A DNA stretch of 64,000 nucleotides from Oceanicella sp. SM1341 (GCF_003448965.1 NZ_QRGC01000002.1:372001-436000), one strand, 5' to 3'. Numbered from the stretch's first letter, positions 52,940 to 63,174 are shown. Translations and numbers: made by a program. Notes: generated from the sequence alone by a model not told the origin.

Positions 52940-53920
52940 ATGAACTGGATCTCGAACTACGTCAAGCCGACGATCAACTCGCTGTTCTCCCGCCGCGAGG
53001 TGCCGGAGAACCTCTGGCGCAAGTGCGACGAGTGCGGCACCATGCTGTTCCACCGCGAGCTCACCGACGCGCTCATGGTCTGCCCCTCCTGCCAGCACCA
53101 CATGGCGATCAGCCCGCGCGCCCGCTTCGAGGCGCTGTTCGACGGCGGCGCCTTCGTGACCGTTCCGGTGCCCGAGCCGCTGGCCGACCCGCTGGGCTTT
53201 CGTGACCAGAAGCGCTACGGCGAGCGCATGCGCGAGGCCCGCCGCAAGACCGGCGAGCACGAGGCGATGCTGGTGGGCGAGGGCACCATCGGCCAGGCCG
53301 AGGTGGTCTGCGCCGCGCAGGACTTCTCCTTCATGGGCGGCTCGATGGGCATGGCGGTGGGCAATGCCATCATCGCCGCCGCCGAGCGCGCGGTGGCCAA
53401 GCACTGCCCGCTGATCCTCTTCGCCGCCGCCGGCGGCGCGCGCATGCAGGAGGGCATCCTCTCGCTCATGCAGATGCCGCGCACCACCGTGGCGGTGCAG
53501 ATGCTGCGCGAGGCCGGGCTGCCCTACATCACCGTGCTCACCCATCCCACCACCGGGGGCGTGACCGCCTCCTACGCCATGCTGGGCGACGTGCAGATCG
53601 CCGAGCCGAACGCGCTGATCTGCTTCGCCGGCCCGCGGGTGATCGCCCAGACCATCCGCGAGACCCTGCCCGAGGGCTTCCAGCGCGCCGAGTACCTGCT
53701 CGACCACGGCATGCTCGACATGGTGGTGCACCGCCGCGACATGCGCGACGAGCTCGCCACCCTGATCCGCATGCTCATGAGCCTGCCGCCGCGCAGCCAC
53801 GGCGACCTGCCGGCCCCCGAGGCCGCCGCCCCCGCACCGCTGCCCGAGCCCGCGCCCGAGCCGGCCCCGGCCGCGAAGGCCCCCGCCGCGAAGGCCGAGG
53901 CCCAGCCGCCGCGCGGCTGA
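52940..53920 (+). CDS. accD: Acetyl-CoA carboxylase carboxyltransferase beta subunit
   Basis: The 326-residue carboxyltransferase beta subunit, forming malonyl-CoA together with AccA for fatty-acid synthesis. The N-terminal zinc ribbon is CDECGTMLF...CPSCQHH (residues about 29-53). The active-site region includes FMGGSMGMAVGN, FAAAGGARMQEG and HPTTGGVTASYAMLGD. The last ~45 residues form an Ala/Pro-rich tail (PAPEAAAPAPLPEPAP...) that is not part of the fold. The start at 52940 has AGGGG upstream; an alternative leaderless start at 52913 would add nine residues. Read with folC (32 nt apart). Confidence 0.96.
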   Translation: MNWISNYVKPTINSLFSRREVPENLWRKCDECGTMLFHRELTDALMVCPSCQHHMAISPRARFEALFDGGAFVTVPVPEPLADPLGFRDQKRYGERMREARRKTGEHEAMLVGEGTIGQAEVVCAAQDFSFMGGSMGMAVGNAIIAAAERAVAKHCPLILFAAAGGARMQEGILSLMQMPRTTVAVQMLREAGLPYITVLTHPTTGGVTASYAMLGDVQIAEPNALICFAGPRVIAQTIRETLPEGFQRAEYLLDHGMLDMVVHRRDMRDELATLIRMLMSLPPRSHGDLPAPEAAAPAPLPEPAPEPAPAAKAPAAKAEAQPPRG

Positions 53921-53952
53921 GGCCCCCCTCCCTCTCCGCCGGAGCGCCGCCC

Positions 53953-55254
53953 GTGACCGTTTCCGAGATCCTCCCGGGTGCCGCGGCCGGCCCCGCGCCC
54001 GCGCCGAGCGACGCCATCCTCGCGCGGATGATGGCGCTGCACCCCAAGATCATCGACCTCACGCTCGACCGGGTGCACCGGCTGCTCGCGGCCCTGGGCC
54101 ACCCGGAGCGGGCGCTGCCCTCGGTGATCCATGTGGCGGGCACCAACGGCAAGGGCTCGACCCAGGCGATGATCCGCGCCGGGCTCGAGGCCGCGGGCGA
54201 CCGCGTGCATGCCTACACCTCGCCGCATCTCGTGCGCTTCCACGAGCGCATCCGGCTCGGCGGCGCGCTGATCGCCGAGTCCGCGCTGGAGGAGCTGCTG
54301 GCGCGCTGCGAGGCGGCGAACGGCGGCGCGCCGATCACCTATTTCGAGATCACCACCTGCGCCGCCCTGCTCGGCTTTGCCGAGGCGCCGGCGGAATGGA
54401 CCCTGCTCGAGGTCGGCCTCGGCGGCAGGCTCGATGCCACGAACGTGATCGAGCGCCCGGCGCTCACCGTCATCACTCCCGTCGATCTCGACCACCAGCA
54501 GTACCTGGGCGAGACGCTGGAGGAGATCGCCGGCGAGAAGGCCGGCATCCTCAAGCGCGGCGTGCCCTGCATCGTCGGCCCCCAGCATGACGCGGCGCGC
54601 GACGTGATCGAGGCCCGGGCCGCCCGCGTCGGCGCGCCCCTGTTCGTGCACGGGCAGGACTGGATGGTGCGCACCGAGCATGGCCGGCTGGTCTACGAGG
54701 ATGATGCCGGGCTGCTCGACCTGCCGATGCCGCGGCTCATCGGCGCCCACCAGCTGGGCAATGCCGGCATGGCCATCGCCGCGTTGCGCCGGCTCGGCCG
54801 GGGCGACGCCGAGGCCGCCGTGACCGGGCCCGAGTGGCCGGCGCGCATGCAGCGCCTGCGCCACGGCCCGCTCACCGACACCGGCGCGGAGATCTGGCTC
54901 GACGGCGGGCACAATCCCGCGGCGGGCGAGGCGCTGGCCGCCGTGCTCGCCGCCCTGCCGGCGCGCCCCACCCACGCCATCTGCGGCATGCTCAACACCA
55001 AGGACATCGGCGGCTTCCTGCGCCCGCTCGCACCCCACCTGCAGGGGCTGCGGGCCGTCTCCATCCCCGAGGCGGCCGCGACCCTGCCCGCCGACATCAC
55101 CGCCGCCGCCGCTCGCGCCGAGGGCATCGACGCCCGCGAGGCAGCCTCGGTGGGCGAGGCGCTGGCCGATATCCTCGCGGAAACGCCGGGCGCGCGCGTG
55201 CTGATCTGCGGCTCGCTCTACCTCGCCGGCGTGGTGCTGCGCGACTATTCCTGA
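53953..55254 (+). CDS. folC: Bifunctional folylpolyglutamate/dihydrofolate synthase
   Basis: A 433-residue Mur-ligase-like enzyme, adding glutamate to dihydropteroate and folates. The P-loop is VAGTNGKGSTQAMI near residue 62. TSPHLVRFHERIRLGG, FEITTCAALLGFA, LEVGLGGRLDATNVI and LDGGHNPAAGEALAAV are typical. Start is GTG at 53953, preceded by GGAG at 9-12 nt. It is downstream of accD, a common alphaproteobacterial arrangement. Confidence 0.95.
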   Translation: MTVSEILPGAAAGPAPAPSDAILARMMALHPKIIDLTLDRVHRLLAALGHPERALPSVIHVAGTNGKGSTQAMIRAGLEAAGDRVHAYTSPHLVRFHERIRLGGALIAESALEELLARCEAANGGAPITYFEITTCAALLGFAEAPAEWTLLEVGLGGRLDATNVIERPALTVITPVDLDHQQYLGETLEEIAGEKAGILKRGVPCIVGPQHDAARDVIEARAARVGAPLFVHGQDWMVRTEHGRLVYEDDAGLLDLPMPRLIGAHQLGNAGMAIAALRRLGRGDAEAAVTGPEWPARMQRLRHGPLTDTGAEIWLDGGHNPAAGEALAAVLAALPARPTHAICGMLNTKDIGGFLRPLAPHLQGLRAVSIPEAAATLPADITAAAARAEGIDAREAASVGEALADILAETPGARVLICGSLYLAGVVLRDYS

Positions 55255-55440
55255 GCCTCCCGCACGCCGACATCCGGCGAAGGCGGCCCGCAGCGCGCAA
55301 CCCTCCCGTTCCCCGGCGGTCGGCCTGCCTGCCCGCAGTGCTGCAAACGCCGGGCCTGCCGCTGCCTGTGCCCGCTCATGGCGCGGAACATCCGGTTGCG
55401 GAAGTCAGCACCCGTGGGCCGATCCGCAACGGGCCCATGC

Positions 55441-55469
55441 GCCCGCGGCCTCCGGCTCCGGCCGCGGGC
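55441..55469. terminator. Bidirectional hairpin between folC and the P-loop kinase gene
   Basis: GCCCGCGGCC-N9-GGCCGCGGGC, a perfect 10-bp stem, sits in the 309-nt gap (55255-55563) between two convergent genes. Nearby GTTGCGGA/TCCGCAAC (55395-55402 and 55423-55430) is a further inverted repeat. The gap holds no gene. Confidence 0.45.
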
Positions 55470-55563
55470 CGGGCAATGCGGATCCGGGCCGCCGCTTGCG
55501 CAGGTGCCCGGGTGCCGGGATCAGGGCGATCACCAACACTGTGCAGGCCTGTGCGACCGGCCT

Positions 55564-56184
55564 TCAGTCCCGTCGCGGCTTGAGCACCCCGGGTCCGGCC
55601 CCCGCGGGCGGGGTGGGCTGCGGTGCCGGGGGCCGCGGGTCGCGGAAGGCGGCGCAGGGTTCGAGGCCGAGGGCGTCGAGCGCCTGCGCGAGCGTGTCGC
55701 GCGGGGTTCCGGTGGCGGTGAGGCGGGTGACCGGGCAGCGCAGGGCGTCGGCCCAGGCCTCCTGCCGGGTGCGGCTGCGGGTCTCGAAACCGGCGGTCTC
55801 GTAGAGCGCCGCCCAGTCGAGGAAGGCGCGGGTGGCCTCGGGGCTGCTGGTGGCGCGCTGTGCCTCGCGCGCCTCCAGCCGCGGCAGGCGCAGGGCGTCG
55901 GGGAGCGAGAGCAGGAAGGCGTGGTCGAACTGCGCCGCGATGCTGTCACCCCAGGGGTCGACCGCGCCGCTCAGCACCCAGGCCGGTCCGGGCAGGAACA
56001 GCGCCTGCATCAGCGCCAGCCGCTCGGGCACCGGGCGCTTGCGGCTGAAGCGCGGCGGCGCGGGGTCCCAGTAGAAGTCGTCGGTGTCGAAATGCGGCAG
56101 CGAGAGCGCGCAGGCCAGCAGCCGCCCCAGAGTGGTGGTGCCGGCGCCCGAGGCCCCGAAGACGAAGATGCGCCGCGTGGTCAT
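55564..56184 (-). CDS. P-loop nucleoside/adenylate kinase-like protein
   Basis: A 206-residue P-loop protein resembling the small adenylate-kinase-like ATPases often annotated in Rhodobacterales. The Walker A segment reads FVFGASGAGTTTLGRLLA (residues about 7-24): the conserved lysine of GxxGxGK(S/T) is replaced by Thr16. HFDTDDFYWDP (Asp/aspartate-rich substrate loop, near residue 32) matches the topology-modulation FlaR subfamily. The C-terminal tail (from about residue 178) is Pro/Ala-rich. With no P-loop lysine, kinase activity is doubtful; it may bind nucleotide only or need an alternative residue. Confidence 0.75.
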   Translation of the reverse strand: MTTRRIFVFGASGAGTTTLGRLLACALSLPHFDTDDFYWDPAPPRFSRKRPVPERLALMQALFLPGPAWVLSGAVDPWGDSIAAQFDHAFLLSLPDALRLPRLEAREAQRATSSPEATRAFLDWAALYETAGFETRSRTRQEAWADALRCPVTRLTATGTPRDTLAQALDALGLEPCAAFRDPRPPAPQPTPPAGAGPGVLKPRRD

Positions 56185-56213
56185 GCCACCCCTCCCGTCT
56201 GCCGATATGCGAA

Positions 56214-56238
56214 CGCCCCGGCCGCTGGGGCCGGGGCG
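56214..56238 (-). terminator. Hairpin after trxA
   Basis: CGCCCCGGCC-N5-GGCCGGGGCG, a 10-bp stem, lies 41 nt after the trxA stop codon, between trxA and the P-loop kinase-like gene (co-directional). A short TTC follows it on the minus strand. Confidence 0.5.
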
Positions 56239-56279
56239 CTCGGGGATCCGTCGCGCGGCCCGGGGGCCGCGGCAGGCGC

Positions 56280-56603
56280 TCAGATGGCGCTCTTGATCCA
56301 GTCGTTCAGGGTCGATTTCGGCGCGGCGCCGGCGCGGTTCGACACGATGGCGCCGTCCTTGAACATGAACAGGGCGGGGATGCCGCGCACGCCGAGCTTG
56401 GAGGGCGTGTTCGGGTTCTCGTCCACGTTCACCTTGGCGATCTTGATCTTGCCTTCATACTCGGTGGCAAGCTCCTCGAGCGCCGGGGCGATCATGCGGC
56501 AGGGGCCGCACCATTCGGCCCAGAAATCGACCAGCACGGGGACGTCGGAGTTGACGACCTCGGCATCGAAATTGGCGTCGGTAACCTTGACGGTAGCGGA
56601 CAT
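56280..56603 (-). CDS. trxA: Thioredoxin 1
   Basis: The 107-residue cytoplasmic thioredoxin, with active site W31-C32-G33-P34-C35 in [14 protein letters not shown], cis-Pro in GIPALFMF and C-terminal amphipathic helix. Start at 56603 ([12 protein letters not shown]) has AGGAGG at 5 nt. It lies 68 nt after addA and possesses its own promoter overlapping the addA stop codon; co-location of trxA with addAB is common in alphaproteobacteria. Confidence 0.96.
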   Translation of the reverse strand: MSATVKVTDANFDAEVVNSDVPVLVDFWAEWCGPCRMIAPALEELATEYEGKIKIAKVNVDENPNTPSKLGVRGIPALFMFKDGAIVSNRAGAAPKSTLNDWIKSAI

Positions 56604-56646
56604 TGCAGCCTCCTGAGGAAAGATGTGTCGGTTCGACTGGCCACGG

Positions 56647-56675
56647 AAGGTAGGGAGTTGGTGGGGCAGGGTCAA
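56647..56675 (-). promoter_or_regulatory. Promoter of trxA within the end of addA
   Basis: On the minus strand TTGACC (56670-56675) and TACCTT (56647-56652) are separated by 17 nt. The -35 overlaps the addA stop codon. Transcription would start near 56640, about 37 nt before the trxA ATG. This allows thioredoxin to be expressed much more than the low-abundance nuclease. Confidence 0.65.
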
Positions 56676-59600
56676 GATGTAGGGCACGCCCGCGTGAGCG
56701 CCTGCAACACGAGTGCGCGAGGCAGCCGCATCAGCCGCGGCGCCGCGGTCCAGAGCAGGGCGGTCTCCACCCGCCGGCCGGGCCAGACCAGCTCCAGCGC
56801 CGCCTGGTAGGCGCCCATCTGGCGCAGCAGCGCCTCGGGCACGGCCTCCGGGGTGCCGGGCAGCACGCGGTTGGACTTGAAGTCGACCGCGAGCACCCGG
56901 TCCTCGCGCACCACCAGCCGGTCGAGCCGGCCGGCGATGCGCGCGCCGCCGAGCGCGGGCAGCTCGGCCGCCACGCCCGCCTCGGCCAGCGCGTCGGGGC
57001 CGAAGACCTCCGCCGCCTCGGGCATCTCCAGCACCGCCAGCGCCTCGGCGAGCAGGGCGGGGTCGGCCTCCGGGCCGAGCAGCCGGGCCGCGGCGGGGGC
57101 ACGGGCCGCCGGCGGCAGGGCCGGCAGGTGCTCGAGCAAGAGGTGCAGGGCGGTGCCGCGCGCCAGCGCCGCGGCCTCCTCCTCGCCCGCCTCGCCGGGC
57201 AGGGCATGCGCGCCGCCAAGGGCCGAGGGGGCGAGCACCGGCGCCTCGGGGGCGGCCGGAGCCGGCGGGGCGGAGAGCCAGCCGGGCAGCAGCGCCGGGG
57301 CGGCGGATTTCACCTCCAGTTCGAGCTCGGGCAGGTCGGCCCCGGCCTGGTTCCCGGCCGGTGAGCCGTGCGGCGTGAGGGGCGGCGTGTCAGGCGAAAC
57401 GGGCCCGGTGGCCGGGGTGCCGGGTGGCGGTGTCTCCGCCGTCCCGCTGCCCGGTCCGCCGCCCTCGGCCTCCTCCAGCGGGGCGAAGACGCGCATCTCG
57501 CCCTCCAGCCCCTCGGGCGCGGGGGCGGAGCGGGCGCCCGCGCGGTCCATCCCCTGGGCGACGAGGTGGTACCAGCCGTTTTCCCAGTCCGTCATGCCGC
57601 CCGCGCCGCAGACCACGAGCAGGCTCTCGGCCCGGGTGAGGGCGACGTAGAGCAGCCGGCGGCGCTCTTCCGCCTCGGCGGTCTTCTCCTCGTCGCGGGT
57701 GTCGAGCACGGCGCGCGGGGCGCTCGCCTTCGCCGTGGCCCAGAGGCCGGTGCCCTCGCGCGCGATCACGTCGCCGCGCGGGCGGATGCGGCGCGGGGCG
57801 GTGTCGGGCAGGATGACCACCGGGGCCTCGAGCCCCTTGGAGCCGTGCACGGTCATCACCCGCACCTGGTCGGCCTCCGCGTCCATCTCGCGCTTCACGG
57901 TGATCGCGTCGGCGTCGATCCAGCGCAGGAAGCCGGGCAGGCTGGGCACCTCGGCCTGCTCGTAGGCCAGCGCCTGGGCGAGCAGCTCGTCGACCGCGTC
58001 CTCCACCTCGGGGCCGAGCCGGGCCAGCAGGCGGGCGCGGCCGCCGTGGCGGGTGAGCAGCCGCTCCAGCAGCTCGAAGGGGCGCAGGTAGTCGGCGTTG
58101 TCGCGCAGGTCGGTGAGCAGGGCGACGGCCGCCTCGTGCCCGCCCTTGCGCAGCGCCTGCCACAGGGTTCCGCCGTCACGCGCGCGGGAGAGGGCGAAGA
58201 GCCCCTCCTCGCTCAGCCCGAAGAGCGGCGAGCGCAGGGCGGCGGCGAGGGAGAGTTCGTCCTCCGGCGTCACCACGAAGCGCAGCACCGCCAGCAGGTC
58301 GCGCACCGCGAGCTCGGCGCCGATCACCATGCGGTCCTCGCCGGCCACCGGCACGCCGAGCGCCTTCAGCTCGCGGATCAGCGCGCGGGCCAGCAGGTCG
58401 CGCCGCTGCACGAGGATGAGGATGTCGCCGGCGCGCATCGCCCGCCCCGCGCCGGGCACCGGCCGGCCGGTGGCGAGCCAGGTGTCGATCTCGCGCGCCA
58501 GCGTGGCGGCGAGCTGCAGCTTCGGGTCGTTGCGGGCCGGCTGGTCGAGCGGCTCCCACCACTCGGGCTGCTCGGCCTTGTCGGGCGCGGGCAGGAAGGG
58601 CCAGAGCTCCACGCGCCCGGGCTTCGCGGCGTGGAAGGCGATGTGGGAGATCCGCTCGCCCGCCCGCGCCAGCCCCTGCGCCGCCTCGCCGGCAAACACG
58701 TGGTCGACCAGCTCCAGGATCGCCGGGGCGGAGCGGAAGGAATGCAGCAGCGCGCCTTCGGCCAGCGCCGAGCCCAGCTCTGCCAGCCGGGCGCCGAACC
58801 AGTCGCGCTTCGCGCCGAAGGCCCGCGGCTCGGCGCCCTGGAAGGAGTAGATCGACTGTTTCTGGTCGCCCACCACGAAGAGGGTGCGCGCCGTCTCCCG
58901 TGCGCCGAGGCCGGAGAGGAACTCCTCGGTGAGGGCGGTGATCACGTCCCATTGCGCGGGGCTGGTGTCCTGCGCCTCGTCGACGAGGATGTGGTCGATG
59001 CCGCCGTCGAGCCGGTAGAGCGCCCAGGCCGCCATCGAGGAGCGGGTGAGCAGGGCGCGGCTGCGCTGCACGAGATCGTCGAAATCGAGCATGCCGAGGG
59101 CCGCCTTGCGCGCCTCGTAGGCGCCGAGGAAGGCGGTGGCGAAACGGTGCAGCTTCAGGCTGCGCTCCAGCGTGGCCAGCGCCAGGCGCTCCTCGCGCAC
59201 CGCCTCCACGCAGGCCTGCAGGGCGAGGAGCGTGTCCGGCATCTCCGGGTCCGCCTCGCGGGTCTTCTTGGTGGTGAGCGAGCTTGCCGCCAGCGCCCCG
59301 CCGTCCTTCTTCAGGAAGGCGGCTTCGAGCCCGGCGAGGGCTGCCTCCGCCGCGCCCGGCTGGTTGGTGCCCAGCGCCTTGCCGGCGGCGCGCAGGGCGG
59401 CGGCGAGGGCCTGCTCCTTCTTGCCCGCGCCGATCATCAGCGTGGTGGCAATGTCCTCGAGGTCCTGCGGGCGCAGCCCGTCCACCGCCGCGGTGAGCCG
59501 CTCGGGCGCCGGGCGCTCGGCGGTCAGGCCCAGCGCCCGGGCCAGCGCGGGGCGCGAGACCTCGCCGGCGAAGGCCGCGCGGTGGTGGAGCACGGCCGAG

Positions 59601-60178
59601 ACCATGCCGGAGAGCCCGTCCTCGGTGAGCAGGGCGGCCATCTCGTCGAAGGCGGGGTCCTCGCCGCGCTCGGCGGCGAGGGCGAGGGTGTCGCGCACCT
59701 CCTCCAGCAGCCGGGTGGCGGAGCGATCGTCGAGCACGCGGAACCCGGGCGAGACGCCGGCCTCGAGCGGGAAGCGGCGCAGGAGCGTGTCGCAGAAGGC
59801 GTGGATGGTCTGGATCTTCAGCCCGCCGGGCGTCTCCAGCGCCTGGGCGAAGAGCCGCCGCGCGGTGGCGAGGCGCTGCGGCGAGGCCTCGAGCGGCGCC
59901 ACCTGCAGCTCCTGCAGCGCGGCGTGCAGGGCGTCGTCCTCCATCATCGCCCAGGCACCCAGCCGGCGGAACAGGCGCGACTGCATCTCCGCCGCCGCGG
60001 CGCGGGTGTAGGTGAGGCAGAGGATCTTCGCCGGCGGCGTGCCGGCCAGCAGCAGCCGGGCCACCCGGTCGGTCAGCACCCGGGTCTTGCCCGAGCCCGC
60101 GTTCGCCGCCACCCAGGTGGAGGCCAGCGGCTCGGAGGCGGCGATCTGGGCGCGGGTCGCGTCGGATATGCCGGTCAT
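56672..60178 (-). CDS. addA: Double-strand break repair helicase-nuclease subunit AddA
   Basis: A 1168-residue UvrD-like helicase with C-terminal nuclease, half of the AddAB (RecBCD-equivalent) enzyme for processing double-strand ends to RecA-loaded tails. Walker A is NAGSGKT (Lys31). Motif II is [16 protein letters not shown]; further helicase motifs are [34 protein letters not shown] and [10 protein letters not shown]. The nuclease site is LAVDFKSN near residue 1120. Between helicase and nuclease lies an unusually Pro/Gly/Thr-rich linker of about 40 residues (around 918-960). Overlaps addB by four bases (ATGA). Confidence 0.96.
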   Translation of the reverse strand: MTGISDATRAQIAASEPLASTWVAANAGSGKTRVLTDRVARLLLAGTPPAKILCLTYTRAAAAEMQSRLFRRLGAWAMMEDDALHAALQELQVAPLEASPQRLATARRLFAQALETPGGLKIQTIHAFCDTLLRRFPLEAGVSPGFRVLDDRSATRLLEEVRDTLALAAERGEDPAFDEMAALLTEDGLSGMVSAVLHHRAAFAGEVSRPALARALGLTAERPAPERLTAAVDGLRPQDLEDIATTLMIGAGKKEQALAAALRAAGKALGTNQPGAAEAALAGLEAAFLKKDGGALAASSLTTKKTREADPEMPDTLLALQACVEAVREERLALATLERSLKLHRFATAFLGAYEARKAALGMLDFDDLVQRSRALLTRSSMAAWALYRLDGGIDHILVDEAQDTSPAQWDVITALTEEFLSGLGARETARTLFVVGDQKQSIYSFQGAEPRAFGAKRDWFGARLAELGSALAEGALLHSFRSAPAILELVDHVFAGEAAQGLARAGERISHIAFHAAKPGRVELWPFLPAPDKAEQPEWWEPLDQPARNDPKLQLAATLAREIDTWLATGRPVPGAGRAMRAGDILILVQRRDLLARALIRELKALGVPVAGEDRMVIGAELAVRDLLAVLRFVVTPEDELSLAAALRSPLFGLSEEGLFALSRARDGGTLWQALRKGGHEAAVALLTDLRDNADYLRPFELLERLLTRHGGRARLLARLGPEVEDAVDELLAQALAYEQAEVPSLPGFLRWIDADAITVKREMDAEADQVRVMTVHGSKGLEAPVVILPDTAPRRIRPRGDVIAREGTGLWATAKASAPRAVLDTRDEEKTAEAEERRRLLYVALTRAESLLVVCGAGGMTDWENGWYHLVAQGMDRAGARSAPAPEGLEGEMRVFAPLEEAEGGGPGSGTAETPPPGTPATGPVSPDTPPLTPHGSPAGNQAGADLPELELEVKSAAPALLPGWLSAPPAPAAPEAPVLAPSALGGAHALPGEAGEEEAAALARGTALHLLLEHLPALPPAARAPAAARLLGPEADPALLAEALAVLEMPEAAEVFGPDALAEAGVAAELPALGGARIAGRLDRLVVREDRVLAVDFKSNRVLPGTPEAVPEALLRQMGAYQAALELVWPGRRVETALLWTAAPRLMRLPRALVLQALTRACPTS

Positions 60179-63174
60179 TCGGCGTCCTCCCCGTCATCCC
60201 ACTCGCCCTTGCGCGAGAGATGGTCGTAATCGCTGCCGTAGCTGAGGAAATCCGGGCGCAGCCGGGCGGTGTAGGGCGTGTCGGGGTCGTCGAACCGGGC
60301 CATCATCTCCACGAAGCGCTGCCAGTCCTCGGCAAGCTCACCGGGGCCGAGCACCACCTGCTCCACCTTGCCCTCGGTGCCGCTGGCCGGCAGGCCGATG
60401 TAGACCAGCTCGGAGACCTCGGCGCGCGGGATGCCGGAAAAGCCCCCCGCCCGGGCAATCGCCGCCTCCAGCCAGAGCTGCCGGGCATAGGCGCGCATCT
60501 GCGGCTTGGTGGGCGGGCTGCCGGTCTTGTAGTCGAGAATGGCGATGGTGCCGTCGGTGAGCCGGTCCAGCCGGTCGGCCTTGGCCTTGAGCGTGAAGGG
60601 GCCGGCGGGCAGCTCGAAGGTGAGCACGCCGCGCCCTTCCTGCCGCAGCGGCCGGCCTAGCTCACGCCGCGCCGCCTCCTGCTCGAGGAACCAGTCAGCC
60701 CCGCGGGCCATGCGGCCGCGCCAGAGCCGGCGCTGGGCGGGCCAGGGGGTCTCGGCGTCGATCTCCTCGGCCACGATGCGCTCGAACAGGGCGCGGGGCG
60801 CCTCGGGCAACCCGTCCTCGGTCTCGGCCACGAAGCGCTCCATCACCGCGTGCAGCACCTGGCCGCGGTCGCGCGCATCGGGCGGGCGGCCCAGCGGGTC
60901 GAGCGCGCGCAGGCCCAGCACGTGGCGGGCGTAGATGGCATAGGGGTCGCGGATCAGCGTCTCGATCTGGGTGACCGAGAGGGCGCGCGGCCGGGCCTCC
61001 ACCGGCGGGCGCGGGGCGGGGCGCGGCTCGGGCTTCACCCCGGCCGCCGGGCGGTCGAGCCGGCGGGCGAGGGCGCGCCAGCGGTCGCCGCGCGCGGTCA
61101 TCGCCTTCAGCGCCGCCACGCCCTCCGTGCCGCTGCCCTCCAGCAGGTTGGTGAGGCGGATGAGCCAGCGCGAGGCGATGGTGGGCGTGCCCTCCACCCG
61201 TTTCGCGCGCGAAAGGATCACCTCGCCGGCGCTCGCCCCGGTCTGGAAGTCATGGGCGGAGAGGCCCACCTGCCGCTCGGGCAGCGGCAGGCCGAGGGCG
61301 GCGCGCATCGGGCGCGACAGCCAGGGGTCGGCGCCGGGCAGCTTGGGCCAGGTGCCGTCGTTGAGCCCGGCGAGGATCAGCCTGTCGGCCACCTGCATCC
61401 GCGCCTCCAGCGCGCCGAGGATCATCACCCGCCGGTCCGGCGCCGTGCCGGGGTCGGAGGGGGGCACGTTCTCGGCCTGCATCAGCTCGTCCATCAGCCG
61501 GGCAAGGTCGGTGGCGCCGAGGCTGGCGCCCACCCGGTCCTGCTCCTCCAGCCGGGCGAAGAGCCGCTCCGCCGCCTCGCCGTCGGACAGCGCCCAGAGC
61601 CGCGCGGCCTCGGCCGGCCCGCCGCCCACCCCGGCGCAGAGCGCCTCGGCCGCGGCGCGCAGGGTGGCGGCGCGGCGGGTGAGCTCGGCCGGGCCCGGCG
61701 CGGTGAGCGGGGCGAGGGCGCCTGCCAGCCAGGCCGCCCAGGCGAGCAGCGCCTCCGGCCCGCCGGTGACCGGCCGGCCGGAGCGCTCGGCCTTCCCCAG
61801 CCGCCGCTCGGCCCAGGCGGTGAGCCAGTCGGGCGTCACCTCGGGCACCGCCTCGTCGCGCAGGTCGCGCTCCAGGGTGGAGACGGTGAGCATGTGGTCG
61901 CGCCGGATGCTGCCGGCGCCGCCGGCGAGCGGATGTTTCAGCAGCGCGATCAGCGCGTCGGGCGCTGCCGGGCGCCCGGCGATGCGGGCTGCGAGCCGCA
62001 GGAAGATGCCCGGCGCGGTGAGCGAGAGCGGCCGGCCGGCGGTGTCATCGGGGCGGATGTCCCAGCGGGCGAGGGCCGCGGTCACCTGCCGGGCCAGCAC
62101 GCGGTCGGGTGTCACCAGCGCCACGCGGGCGCCGGGGCGCTCCAGCGTCTCGCGCATCGCCAGCGCGATGGAAAGCGCCTCCTCCCGCGCGGTGTCGGCC
62201 TCGATCAGGCTCAGGGATGCGGTCGCGGCGGCGGCCTCGGCGGCCACGCGGGGCACCGCGTCGCGCCAGGCATCGGTCACCGGGGCGGGGCGCAGGGCGA
62301 GGCTCACCAGCCGCGCGCGCTCCGGATCGGGGGCGCTGCCGTGCCAGCTTTCCAGCCGCTCGGGGTCGAGCCCCAAGGCGGTGAGGAGCCGGCCGAGGCT
62401 CGCCTGCGGGTGGTCAGGGGGCAGCTCGGCCCAGACCGGGCCGGGGAGATGCGCGTCGAAGCCCGGCAGCACCAGCGCGCCCTGCGGCAGGCGGGCGACG
62501 GCCTGCATCAGCTCGGCCGTGGCCGCCCGGCTGCCGGTGGAGCCCGCCACGATCACCGGGTGCTGCGGCGGCTCGGCGGCCCAGCGGGCGGCGAGCCCCT
62601 CCACCGCGGCGCGCTGGCGCGCCTCGGGGTCGAGCGCGCCCGCCTCGCCCTCCTCCAGCATGGCGGGCCAGGCGCGGGCCACAATGCGCAGGAAGGCGAG
62701 CGTGGTCTGCCAGTGGGCGGAATGGTCCTCCACGTCGAGGCCTTCCAGCCGGTCGGGCGGCACGGCCCAGCCCTGCATCTCGTCGAGCAGCTCCGCGAGG
62801 CTGGAGGCGAGGTCGAAGCGCGCCGAGACCGGGGCGAAGCTGCCGGTGCTCTCGAGAAAGGCGCGCACCAGCTCGGAGAGGCGCAGCATGCGGCGCAGCC
62901 GGTCGACCGCGGGCGGCAGCTCGGGCGCTTCCGGCCGGGCGGCGATGTCGGAGAGCAGCACCACGCGGGGCAGCAGGCCGGGCGCCAGTGCCCGGGCGAG
63001 TGCGGCGGTGAGGCTCTGGGCCGCGCGGCTGGCGTTCACGATGATCTCGACGCGCCCCAGCGCCTCGGGCGGCAGGCCTTGCGCGCGCGCCTTCAGCCCG
63101 GCGGCGAAGGCGGCCGGGAAATCCACCCCCGGGGGGAGGGAAAACACGCGCGGGGCCGGGCCGGTGAACAGCAT
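60175..63174 (-). CDS. addB: Double-strand break repair subunit AddB (alphaproteobacterial type)
   Basis: A 999-residue partner of AddA. It has a helicase-like but degenerate N-terminal half without a Walker A Lys (VFSLPPGVDFPAAFAAGL), a middle with IVAGSTGSRAAT and the GLNDGTWPKLPGADPWLSR/SAHDFQ region, and a C-terminal RecB-like nuclease site AILDYKTGSPPTKPQMR (Asp, Lys). I see only one cysteine (ALCAG), so the 4Fe-4S clamp described in Bacillus AddB is absent, as in the alphaproteobacterial subtype. Start at 63174 overlaps the murU stop codon (ATGA). The frame extends to 63291 but without conserved residues. Confidence 0.95.
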   Translation of the reverse strand: MLFTGPAPRVFSLPPGVDFPAAFAAGLKARAQGLPPEALGRVEIIVNASRAAQSLTAALARALAPGLLPRVVLLSDIAARPEAPELPPAVDRLRRMLRLSELVRAFLESTGSFAPVSARFDLASSLAELLDEMQGWAVPPDRLEGLDVEDHSAHWQTTLAFLRIVARAWPAMLEEGEAGALDPEARQRAAVEGLAARWAAEPPQHPVIVAGSTGSRAATAELMQAVARLPQGALVLPGFDAHLPGPVWAELPPDHPQASLGRLLTALGLDPERLESWHGSAPDPERARLVSLALRPAPVTDAWRDAVPRVAAEAAAATASLSLIEADTAREEALSIALAMRETLERPGARVALVTPDRVLARQVTAALARWDIRPDDTAGRPLSLTAPGIFLRLAARIAGRPAAPDALIALLKHPLAGGAGSIRRDHMLTVSTLERDLRDEAVPEVTPDWLTAWAERRLGKAERSGRPVTGGPEALLAWAAWLAGALAPLTAPGPAELTRRAATLRAAAEALCAGVGGGPAEAARLWALSDGEAAERLFARLEEQDRVGASLGATDLARLMDELMQAENVPPSDPGTAPDRRVMILGALEARMQVADRLILAGLNDGTWPKLPGADPWLSRPMRAALGLPLPERQVGLSAHDFQTGASAGEVILSRAKRVEGTPTIASRWLIRLTNLLEGSGTEGVAALKAMTARGDRWRALARRLDRPAAGVKPEPRPAPRPPVEARPRALSVTQIETLIRDPYAIYARHVLGLRALDPLGRPPDARDRGQVLHAVMERFVAETEDGLPEAPRALFERIVAEEIDAETPWPAQRRLWRGRMARGADWFLEQEAARRELGRPLRQEGRGVLTFELPAGPFTLKAKADRLDRLTDGTIAILDYKTGSPPTKPQMRAYARQLWLEAAIARAGGFSGIPRAEVSELVYIGLPASGTEGKVEQVVLGPGELAEDWQRFVEMMARFDDPDTPYTARLRPDFLSYGSDYDHLSRKGEWDDGEDAE

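Noticed and set aside
57368-60229. Plus-strand open frame of 953 residues antisense to addA
   Set aside because: Composition shadow of addA, which has helicase and nuclease motifs.
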